A stretch of DNA of 45,923 bases from an uncultured Clostridia bacterium (GTDB lineage: Bacteria > Bacillota > Clostridia > Oscillospirales > Acutalibacteraceae): positions 1 through 45,923 of the forward strand of contig CALWCD010000009.1 of assembly GCA_944376265.1 (NCBI GenBank). The letters run 5' to 3'. Position 1 is the first letter of the stretch. Every line of letters starts with the position of its first letter. The position numbers and the translations under genes are program-made. This document shows, one piece after another, positions 7,200 to 14,134 of the stretch. Under the pieces are notes generated by a model. That model ran no database searches. It was given only the letters and a program-made list of their open reading frames with translations, and was not told where the DNA came from.

Positions 7200-8714
7200 A
7201 TGGATTATCTCAAGTTAAAGAGCGGCACGGATATTCGCGGTGTCGCTGTGGAAGGCGTGGCCGGCGAGCCGGTGAACCTCACCGATGAAGTGGTGGAAAC
7301 CATTGCCGCCGCCTATCTGGTGTGGGTGGAGCGCCATTTGAACAAGGCTCCCCAGGGGCTGCGCATCGCTGTGGGGCACGATTCCCGCATTTCCGCCGAC
7401 CGGATCAGCGGGGCGCTTCAGCGGGTGTTTGTGAAATACGGCGCCCAGGTGCTGGACTGCGGTCTGGCCTCTACGCCCTCCATGTTCTGGGCCACCCAGG
7501 ACCTGCCCTGTGACTGCTCGGTGCAGATCACGGCCAGCCACCACCCCTATCACCGCAACGGCCTGAAGTTCTTCACCCCCCAGGGCGGGCTGGACGCCCC
7601 GGACATTGTGGAGATCCTCACCCTGTCCCAGAACGGGGAGCATCCGGAGAAGGAAGTCCCCGGCACCCGGGAGGACTGCGGCTACATGAAAGACTACGCC
7701 AAGCGCCTGCGGGAGACCATCCAGAAGGGCGTGGGCGCGCCTGACTACGAGCATCCCCTGAAGGGGTTCCACATTGTGGTGGACGCCGGCAACGGCGCCG
7801 GCGGCTTCTACGCCACCGACGTGCTGGAGCCTTTGGGAGCGGACATTTCCGGCAGCCAGTTCCTGGAGCCCGACGGCATGTTCCCCAACCACATTCCCAA
7901 CCCGGAAAACGAGACCGCCATGGGCTTTATCTCCCGAGCGGTGAAGGAGTCCAAAGCGGACCTGGGCGTCATTTTCGACACGGACGTGGACCGGGGCGCC
8001 GCGGTGGACAACCGGGGCGAGGAGCTGAACCGGAACCGTCTGGTGGCCCTGGCCTCTGCCATAGCCCTGGAGGGCAACGAGGGCGGCACGGTGGTCACCG
8101 ACTCCATCACCTCCGACGGGCTGAAAGAGTATATCGAGAACACCCTGGGCGGCAAGCATCACCGGTTCAAGCGGGGCTACAAGAACGTGATCAACGAGGC
8201 CCTGCGGCTGAACGGGGAAGGGGTCAACTGTCCTCTGGCCATTGAGACCAGCGGCCACGCCGCCATGCGGGAGAACCATTTCCTGGACGACGGCGCCTAC
8301 CTGGTGACCAAGATCCTCATCAAGATGGCCTCTCTCCGCAAGGAGGGCAAGGAGCTGGAGGACCTGCTGGCCCCCCTGCGGGAGCCTGCCGAGGCGGACG
8401 AGGTGCGGCTGCCTATTTCCGATCCCGAGTTCCGGGCCAGGGGGGAGGCGCTCATCGCAGCTCTGGAGGACTACGCCAAGGCGCAGAACTGGAACATTGC
8501 CCCGGACAACCGGGAGGGCATTCGCGTGTCCTTCCCCGAGGGAGAGGGCCAGGGCTGGTTCCTGCTGCGGCTCTCCGTTCACGACCCCATCCTGCCCATC
8601 AACCTGGAAAGCGACGTGCCCGGCGGGCTGAAGCTCATCGGCAGCAAGCTGCTCCAGTTCCTGGAAGCCCACAAAGAGGGTGTGGACATCTCCCCCATGG
8701 AGAAGTACGCCTGA
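7200..8714 (+). CDS. Alpha-D-phosphohexomutase (phosphomannomutase/phosphoglucomutase family)
   Basis: This enzyme interconverts hexose 1- and 6-phosphates to feed polysaccharide and nucleotide-sugar synthesis. It has 504 residues. The catalytic phosphoserine loop reads TASHHPYHRNG at about 118-128, where most relatives have SHNP. The metal loop FDTDVDRG is near 258, the sugar-binding loop ETSGHAA near 350, and a phosphate-binding REGIRVSF near 439. All four domains appear present. The start at 7200 has AAAGGGG upstream and a good promoter at 7140-7168. Substrate choice (mannose, glucose or another) cannot be told from these motifs. It is a single-gene unit ending at a shared terminator. Confidence 0.88.
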   Translation: MDYLKLKSGTDIRGVAVEGVAGEPVNLTDEVVETIAAAYLVWVERHLNKAPQGLRIAVGHDSRISADRISGALQRVFVKYGAQVLDCGLASTPSMFWATQDLPCDCSVQITASHHPYHRNGLKFFTPQGGLDAPDIVEILTLSQNGEHPEKEVPGTREDCGYMKDYAKRLRETIQKGVGAPDYEHPLKGFHIVVDAGNGAGGFYATDVLEPLGADISGSQFLEPDGMFPNHIPNPENETAMGFISRAVKESKADLGVIFDTDVDRGAAVDNRGEELNRNRLVALASAIALEGNEGGTVVTDSITSDGLKEYIENTLGGKHHRFKRGYKNVINEALRLNGEGVNCPLAIETSGHAAMRENHFLDDGAYLVTKILIKMASLRKEGKELEDLLAPLREPAEADEVRLPISDPEFRARGEALIAALEDYAKAQNWNIAPDNREGIRVSFPEGEGQGWFLLRLSVHDPILPINLESDVPGGLKLIGSKLLQFLEAHKEGVDISPMEKYA

Positions 8715-8741
8715 TCCGGCTCCCTTTCCAACAAGCGCGCA

Positions 8742-8775
8742 AAAGCCCTTCCCCTTTGAGGGGAGGGGCATTTTG
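8742..8775. terminator. Bidirectional terminator between the mutase and spoVAD
   Basis: An inverted repeat GCCCTTCCCC/GGGGAGGGGC around a short loop at about 8743-8770, preceded by AAAA and followed by ATTTTG, lies between two convergent genes. Confidence 0.7.
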
Positions 8776-9780
8776 TCACTTTGCGGTAAGCTGCACCACG
8801 TGGCAGATTCCCGGAATGGCCAGGCCCTGCTGCTGGGAGGTGGGGGACATCAGGGCCCCGGTGGCGCAGAACAGAATGTTTTTCAGTTCGCCCTTCTCCA
8901 TGCGGCGGAGCAGGTGGCCGCACAGAACCCCTGCCGAGCAGCCGCAGCCGGAGCCTCCTCCGTGAACGTCCTGCCGTTCCCGGTGGTAGAGGAGCAGGCC
9001 GCAGTCCTGGTGGACGGGCCGCAGGTCCACCCCGTTTGCATCCAGGCACTGGTAGAGCAGCCGGGAGCCCACCAGCCCCAGGTCTCCGGTGAAGATGCCG
9101 TCGTAGTCCTCCGGGCGGGTGTGGGTGTCCTCCAGAAATTGGAAAATGCTGTGGGCCGCCCCGGGGGCCATGGCAGCGCCCATGTTGGCAGGGTCCGTCA
9201 CCCCCAGGTCCTGGACCCTGCCCGCCAGGCCTTTCCGCACTTTTATCCGGCCGCCCACCCCCACCAGCACGCAGCCGGCGGCAGTGGCGGTCCACTGAGC
9301 GGTGGGGGACCGCTGGCCGCCATACTCCAAAGGCAGCCGGAACTGCCGTTCCGCGGAGCAGAAGTGGGAGCTGGTCACCGCCAGGGCTTTCCCCGCCGCG
9401 CCGCTCTCTACCAGGATGGAGGCCATCAGCAGTGTCTGGGCCATGGTGGAGCAGGCCCCGTACTGGCCCAGAAAGGGGATCTGAAAGTCCATCAGCCCGA
9501 AGGTGGAGGAGATGCACTGGTTCAGCAGGTCCCCTGCCAGGATGAAGTCCACCTCTTCCGGTTTTAATCCCGCCTTGTTCAGGGCGATGGAGACCGCCTC
9601 CCGCTGCAGCTGGGCTTCCGCCTTTTCCCAGCTGTCCTTTTGAAGGGTGGTGTCCCCGAAGGTCTGGTCGAACTGGGAGCCCAGGGGACCCTCCGCCTCC
9701 TTTTTGCCCCCCACGGCGCCGTGGCTGAGCACAGAGGGGGGACGGTCAAATTCCAAGGTGCTTTTGCCCAAGCGTCTCAT
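8776..9780 (-). CDS. spoVAD: Stage V sporulation protein AD
   Basis: SpoVAD is part of the SpoVA channel that moves calcium-dipicolinate into the forespore and out on germination, and it binds dipicolinate. The 334 residues have the thiolase-like fold signature of the family: DFILAGDLLNQ, GACSTMAQTLLMAS (Cys in the thiolase position), TSSHFCSAERQFR and GGGSGCGCS. The start at 9780 has GAGGTGG upstream and lies 9 bases after the spoVAC stop. In many spore formers spoVAE follows; here the next gene is convergent, so spoVAE is absent from this locus. Confidence 0.94.
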   Translation of the reverse strand: MRRLGKSTLEFDRPPSVLSHGAVGGKKEAEGPLGSQFDQTFGDTTLQKDSWEKAEAQLQREAVSIALNKAGLKPEEVDFILAGDLLNQCISSTFGLMDFQIPFLGQYGACSTMAQTLLMASILVESGAAGKALAVTSSHFCSAERQFRLPLEYGGQRSPTAQWTATAAGCVLVGVGGRIKVRKGLAGRVQDLGVTDPANMGAAMAPGAAHSIFQFLEDTHTRPEDYDGIFTGDLGLVGSRLLYQCLDANGVDLRPVHQDCGLLLYHRERQDVHGGGSGCGCSAGVLCGHLLRRMEKGELKNILFCATGALMSPTSQQQGLAIPGICHVVQLTAK

Positions 9781-9789
9781 GGCGCCACC

Positions 9790-10236
9790 TCACAGCAAAG
9801 ACAGGCCGAAGAGGATCAGCCCGTAGACCACGGAAGCGGTGACGCCATACACCAGCACCGGCCCCGCCACGGTGAACAGCTTGGCTCCCAGGCCGGTGAC
9901 AAAGCCCTCGCTTTTGAATTCCAGGGCAGGAGACACCATGGAGTTGGCAAACCCGGTGATGGGCACCAGCGTGCCTGCCCCGGCGTGCTTCGCCAGCTTG
10001 TCGTAAAGGCCCAGGGCAGTGAGCAGGGCGGAGAGAAAGATCAGGCTGATGGAAACCCCGGCCCGGGCCTGGGGAAGTTCCAGCCCCAGGCGCTGGTACA
10101 GGTTGCACAGCACTTGCCCCAAGGTGCAGATGGTCCCCCCGGACAAGAAGGCCAGCAGACAGTTTTTTCCCACGGTAGTGGGCGGCGAGGCCAGCTCCAC
10201 CCGGCGCTTGTACTCCTCTTTGGAAAACAGCTTCAT
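9790..10236 (-). CDS. spoVAC: Stage V sporulation protein AC
   Basis: This integral membrane protein of 148 residues is the mechanosensitive pore component of the SpoVA dipicolinate channel in the inner spore membrane. It opens MKLFSKEEYKRRVELASPP and has about four hydrophobic segments, including NCLLAFLSGGTICTLGQVL, the ITGFANSMVSPALEFKSEG loop typical of SpoVAC, and a hydrophobic C-terminus. It is the first gene of a two-gene unit with spoVAD. Upstream, between the esterase terminator and this gene, is a sigma-G-like promoter, consistent with forespore expression. Confidence 0.94.
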   Translation of the reverse strand: MKLFSKEEYKRRVELASPPTTVGKNCLLAFLSGGTICTLGQVLCNLYQRLGLELPQARAGVSISLIFLSALLTALGLYDKLAKHAGAGTLVPITGFANSMVSPALEFKSEGFVTGLGAKLFTVAGPVLVYGVTASVVYGLILFGLSLL

Positions 10237-10262
10237 AAAAATCCCCCTTTGCCGTTTTTCTC

Positions 10263-10292
10263 TAGTGTGGCGGAGGGGGCTTCAAATATTCC
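10263..10292 (-). promoter_or_regulatory. Candidate sigma-G/sigma-F (forespore) promoter of spoVAC-spoVAD
   Basis: On the minus strand GGAATA (10292-10287), a 17-base spacer and CACACTA (10269-10263) match the forespore sigma-G pattern (GNATR, 17-18, CATNMTA) with one mismatch. It is correctly placed about 27 bases before the spoVAC start. Confidence 0.6.
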
Positions 10293-10306
10293 AAACTGTA
10301 AAAAAA

Positions 10307-10341
10307 CCGGGACCCAAGCCGCGTAATGCGCCGGGTCCCGG
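10307..10341 (-). terminator. Terminator of the GH3-esterase unit
   Basis: A perfect 9-bp stem (CCGGGACCC at 10307-10315 with GGGTCCCGG at 10333-10341) is followed on the minus strand by TTTTTT. It lies 20 bases past the hydrolase stop and separates it from the spoVA genes. Confidence 0.88.
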
Positions 10342-10360
10342 TGGGATTGCTTCCGTTTAA

Positions 10361-11410
10361 TTACAGTTTTTGGAACAGGTCTTCCAGGAAAGCGTCCGCC
10401 AAAGGCAGCCACAGCTGGAAATTGGGATACTTGGCCTTGCCGCCGGTGACCAGCGGCGCCCCCGCCTGACCGTGGGGCACTCCGGCGAAGGTGTGAACCT
10501 CCACCTCCACCCCGTGAGCCAGCAGGTCGGGGACCGTGGCGTTCAGGTTGTCCATGGCGCTGTCCTCCCGGCCCACGGCGAAAAAGGTGGGCGGGTACAC
10601 CACGTTCTCATAGTGGAAGGGCTCCCCCACAAACCGGGGACCGTACACACACAGGAACGCGGCAGGGGTGGCGTCCAGCTCGTCCAGCTCATCGGGCCGG
10701 TAGGCGGGGAAGGAATCCTTCACCCGCTGCTTCCCGGAGAAGTACTGGATCAGCCCCTCCCCGGTGATGCCTCCGTTGGAAAATCCGGCAAAGGCCACCT
10801 TCTTGGGGTCAATGCCCAGCCGGGCGGCATTGTTGCGCACGTAGCGCACTGCCCGGGCGGCGTCCACGCCGGCCTCTTTCTGGGTCCAGGGGTTGTGGTT
10901 GGTCCGGTTCAGCAGCAGGAAGGAGTGGTACCCCATGGCGTTGAAATCCCGGGCACTCTGGTAGCCTTCCAGCACGTTGGCGTCTCCATGGTCGCCCCCG
11001 GCGCAGAACACCACCGCCCCCTTGGGGATCTCCCCCTCCGGCAGAAGCATCTCGTAGAGGTAGGGCTTGAAATCCGGATTGTGGTTGTAGCGAAGGTTGG
11101 AATTGTCCGTGTACTTGGTTTCGGTGGGCATGTTGCCCTCTTCCCACAGGTAGGTCCGGGGAATGGGGTCCTCCACCGGCTCCAGGGCGTTGAGCATGGC
11201 TTCCAGCCGTTCCACCTTGCCTTGGGTCTCCTGGTTGAAGGGGCTCCACACAATGGACCGGTACAGGTTCACCAGCTCCGCCACCTTGGGGATGGGGTAG
11301 TTCAGGCAGTCCTCGAACACGGTGATGGCCCGATGCTTCAAGGGCCCCATGGCCCGGTGCACCGGCTCCTCCTTTTTCCACATCTCTTCAAAAACGCTCC
11401 AATCCGGCAC
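10361..11410 (-). CDS. Alpha/beta hydrolase, esterase-like
   Basis: A cytoplasmic serine hydrolase of 349 residues with no signal peptide. The nucleophile elbow is GFSNGG (about 214-219). It is preceded by the oxyanion-side segment VVFCAGGDHGD (the HGGG position) and followed by GREDSAMDN (likely acid) and GVPHG (likely catalytic His near 315). The N-terminal 100 residues (VFEDCLNYPIPKVAELVNL) are helical. The start is a GTG at 11410 with AGGAGGGG upstream, 18 bases after the GH3 stop, so the two are one transcript. That context suggests it removes acyl groups from plant-type oligosaccharides before or after the glycosidase acts, as carbohydrate esterases do. The substrate is inferred only. 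Confidence 0.78.
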   Translation of the reverse strand: MPDWSVFEEMWKKEEPVHRAMGPLKHRAITVFEDCLNYPIPKVAELVNLYRSIVWSPFNQETQGKVERLEAMLNALEPVEDPIPRTYLWEEGNMPTETKYTDNSNLRYNHNPDFKPYLYEMLLPEGEIPKGAVVFCAGGDHGDANVLEGYQSARDFNAMGYHSFLLLNRTNHNPWTQKEAGVDAARAVRYVRNNAARLGIDPKKVAFAGFSNGGITGEGLIQYFSGKQRVKDSFPAYRPDELDELDATPAAFLCVYGPRFVGEPFHYENVVYPPTFFAVGREDSAMDNLNATVPDLLAHGVEVEVHTFAGVPHGQAGAPLVTGGKAKYPNFQLWLPLADAFLEDLFQKL

Positions 11411-11428
11411 GGCAAACCCCTCCTTTCC

Positions 11429-13840
11429 TCAAGCCTGCATCCGCTTCAAGGCGTTGCTCTTCAAAATATACCGCAGCACATTGCAGGCGCCCCGCTGGAG
11501 CTCGGCCAGGGTCAGGCCGTTCTCCTTTTCCAGGGAGGCCAGCACCGCGCCGTCCACGCCGCCGGCATGGTCCACGGCGCCGGGCATCAGCACGTCCACC
11601 TGAGACCGCACCCGGTAGGCGCTGTCCCACAGGTCGGGGAAGTCGGGGTCCACGCTGGGACGCATCCACCAGTCGGTCATCACGCAGCCCTGGTAGTCCC
11701 ACTCGCCCCGGAGCACAGTGGTGCACAGGTCGTAGTTGTAGTGGTCCCAAACGCCGTTGATCTTGTTGTAGCTGGTCATGATGTTCTGGGGCTGGCCTTC
11801 GTCCACGCAGATCTTGAAGCCCTTGAGGTAGATCTCACGCAGGGCGCGCTGGGACAGGCGGGAGTCGTTGTATTCCCGGTTGGTCTCCTGGTTGTTGCAG
11901 GCAAAGTGCTTGGGGCAGGCGGACACGCCGTTTTTCTGCAGGCCCCGCACCATGGCCGCGCCGATCTTGCCGGTGACCACAGGGTCCTCGGAGAAATACT
12001 CGAAGTTGCGGCCGCACAGGGGGTTGCGGTGGATGTTCATGCCGGGCCCCAGCAGCACGTCGCTGCCCTTCATCACCATCTCACGGCCGTGGGACTGGTA
12101 CATGTTCTCCACCAGCTGGGGATTCCAGGTGCAGGCAAGGGCGGTGCCGCAGGGCAGCAGGGAGCAGTAGAACTGCAGCCGGATGCCGGAAGGTCCGTCG
12201 GTGGTGGTGATGGGAGGCACGCCCATGGCCCGCAGGTTCTCGGTAATGCCGCCCATGACAGCGGCGTTGCCCTTGGCGCCCAGGGGGCTGTCCATAATCA
12301 TGTCGCCCCGGCTGAGAGCCTCCAGGTCCACAGGGGCAATCTGTGCCACAAAGTCCTCCATGGCGGCAAGGCCCATGGCCACGTCGTTCAACTTGATGCC
12401 CTTGTCCCCGGTGTAGGGGATCTCCTGGGGCAGGTTTTCCAGAATTCGGTCCTTCAGGGAGCGGGTGGCCAGGGGCACAGGCTCGAAGGCCTTTTCCCCG
12501 TTCTTGTTCACCATGCGGTCGAAGGCCACCACGGGGGCGCACACCTCCTGGAGCTGGCGCAGCACCCGGAACTGGGGCACGTTGACGGCAGCCTGCTTCT
12601 GGGCGGTGCGCACGTCGGTGCCCACGAAAATCTCATAGTCGCCGGCTTCCAGCACCCAGGCGTTCTTGCTGCCGGTGATGCCGGAGTCGTCGTAGCTTGC
12701 CAGGGTGTCCAGGGAGAAGCTCAGGGTCAAAGTCTGGGACTCCTGAGGCTGGAGCAGCTTGGTCTTCTGGAAGGCGGTCAGCTCCCGGGCGGGCTTGCCC
12801 AGCAGGCCCTGGGGGGCGGCGCCGTACACCTGGACCACTTCCTTGCCGGGAAGCTCGCCGGTGTTCTTCACGGTGACCTTCACCCGAATGGTGTCGCCGC
12901 AGGGCTTCACCTGGATGTTCTCCAATGCGAAGGTGGTGTAGGAGAGACCAAAGCCGAAGGGGAACTGGACGGCATCCTTCTGGAAGGTCTCAAAGTAGCG
13001 GTATCCCACGTAGATGTCCTCCACGTAGGTGTTTTCCTCCATGCCCAGGAAGGTATCGGCGCTGGGGTAGTCCTCGTACCGGTAGGCGATGGTGTCGGTG
13101 AGCTTGCCGCAGGGGGTCACCTTGCCAGTGAGCACGTCCGCCACTGCGTTGCCGCTCTCCATGCCGCCCTGCCACACGTACAGGGCGCCGTCAATGGGGT
13201 AGTCCTCCAGCCAGGCCAGGTCCATGACGCTGCCGGAGTCGATGAGCACCACCGTGTGGGCAAAGGCGCCAGTCACCTGGGAGAGCAGCTTCTTCTCGTC
13301 CTCGGTAAGGTAGAAGCTGCCGGGCTCCAAGGCGTTTTCCCGGGACTCGCCGGCGGCCCGGCCAATCACCACCAGAGCGGTCTGGCAGCGGCCGGCGGCA
13401 GCCTGCACCTGGGCGTCCTCCAGAGGCATCTCCTCAAAGTACCGGGGCCAGTGAGCCCAGAAGCCCATGTTGGGCACGTTCTCGGCGCTCCACTTGGCGT
13501 AGGTCTCTGCCAGCTCCTGGTCCACCTGAACGCCGGCGTTCTGCAGGCCTTCCATCAGGTTGACGGTGTAGGGCGGGTTCACGTCGCCGCCGGAGCCGTA
13601 GCCCACGTAGAACCAGTCCAGCTGCACCCGGCCGAACACAGCCACGGGCTTGTCCTGCTGCAGGGGCAGAGCGTTGTTCTGGTTTTTCAGCAGCACAGCG
13701 CCTTCCGCGGCGGCGGCCCGGCACAGGGCGGGCATGTGCTCCTCAATGACTTTTTCACCAAAGACGGGTTTGTGCATTTCTTGAGCCAGCTGATCCAGCA
13801 GCTCCTGAGGGATATCTTCCAGGGACATATTTTCGAACAT
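11429..13840 (-). CDS. Glycoside hydrolase family 3 (beta-glucosidase-like), swapped domain order
   Basis: The 803 residues hydrolyse beta-linked sugars from oligosaccharide ends. The domain order is unusual: the alpha/beta sandwich normally at the C-terminus comes first (about 35-290, starting AAAEGAVLLKNQNNALPL), then a fibronectin-III-like domain (about 290-400), and the TIM-barrel comes last (about 490-803). The barrel has TTTDGPSGIRL, KHFACNNQETNRE and the nucleophile aspartate in GCVMTDWW at about 723. This arrangement is known for a subgroup of GH3 enzymes. No signal peptide is seen, so it acts in the cytoplasm on imported sugars. The ATG at 13840 is chosen because GAGGAGG is correctly spaced; the longer frame starts with TTG inside the ribosome site. 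Confidence 0.92.
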   Translation of the reverse strand: MFENMSLEDIPQELLDQLAQEMHKPVFGEKVIEEHMPALCRAAAAEGAVLLKNQNNALPLQQDKPVAVFGRVQLDWFYVGYGSGGDVNPPYTVNLMEGLQNAGVQVDQELAETYAKWSAENVPNMGFWAHWPRYFEEMPLEDAQVQAAAGRCQTALVVIGRAAGESRENALEPGSFYLTEDEKKLLSQVTGAFAHTVVLIDSGSVMDLAWLEDYPIDGALYVWQGGMESGNAVADVLTGKVTPCGKLTDTIAYRYEDYPSADTFLGMEENTYVEDIYVGYRYFETFQKDAVQFPFGFGLSYTTFALENIQVKPCGDTIRVKVTVKNTGELPGKEVVQVYGAAPQGLLGKPARELTAFQKTKLLQPQESQTLTLSFSLDTLASYDDSGITGSKNAWVLEAGDYEIFVGTDVRTAQKQAAVNVPQFRVLRQLQEVCAPVVAFDRMVNKNGEKAFEPVPLATRSLKDRILENLPQEIPYTGDKGIKLNDVAMGLAAMEDFVAQIAPVDLEALSRGDMIMDSPLGAKGNAAVMGGITENLRAMGVPPITTTDGPSGIRLQFYCSLLPCGTALACTWNPQLVENMYQSHGREMVMKGSDVLLGPGMNIHRNPLCGRNFEYFSEDPVVTGKIGAAMVRGLQKNGVSACPKHFACNNQETNREYNDSRLSQRALREIYLKGFKICVDEGQPQNIMTSYNKINGVWDHYNYDLCTTVLRGEWDYQGCVMTDWWMRPSVDPDFPDLWDSAYRVRSQVDVLMPGAVDHAGGVDGAVLASLEKENGLTLAELQRGACNVLRYILKSNALKRMQA

Positions 13841-13866
13841 AGGGGAATACCTCCTCGTTTTTTTCA

Positions 13867-13896
13867 ATCTTACAATGATTCAGCCTCTTCCGTCAA
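13867..13896 (-). promoter_or_regulatory. Promoter of the GH3-esterase unit
   Basis: On the minus strand TTGACG (13896-13891), an 18-bp spacer and TAAGAT (13872-13867) lie about 27 bases before the GH3 start. Confidence 0.65.
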
Positions 13897-14098
13897 TAGA
13901 TTGTTGGAAATACAGGTAATTTTTTTCGCAGACGTTCCGATTTTTCTGGGAAAAAAGCAAGAAATGGGGAGAGCTTTCCATCACTAAGTGGCTTGAACGC
14001 CTTTGGGCGGCCTTCCGGGCTTTGGAAAGGGGGAAAGCGGCGCCGCAAAAATGTATGAGCGCGGGGACGGCAGTTTTTGCGTGGGAAGGGCAAAAAAA

Positions 14099-14124
14099 CT
14101 CCCCCGAACCGGAAGGCGGGGGAG
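14099..14124 (-). terminator. Terminator of the cation ATPase gene
   Basis: An 8-bp stem (CTCCCCCG at 14099-14106 with CGGGGGAG at 14117-14124) is followed on the minus strand by TTTTTTTG, 10 bases past the ATPase stop. Confidence 0.85.
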
Positions 14125-14134
14125 GAAAGGCCTT

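Noticed and set aside
10370-13987. Very long plus-strand open frame (about 1200 codons) opposite the esterase and GH3 genes
   Set aside because: It is a mirror frame of high-GC genes. Its composition (His, Gly, Val rich) and lack of domains, against clear GH3 and hydrolase motifs on the other strand, show it is not a gene.
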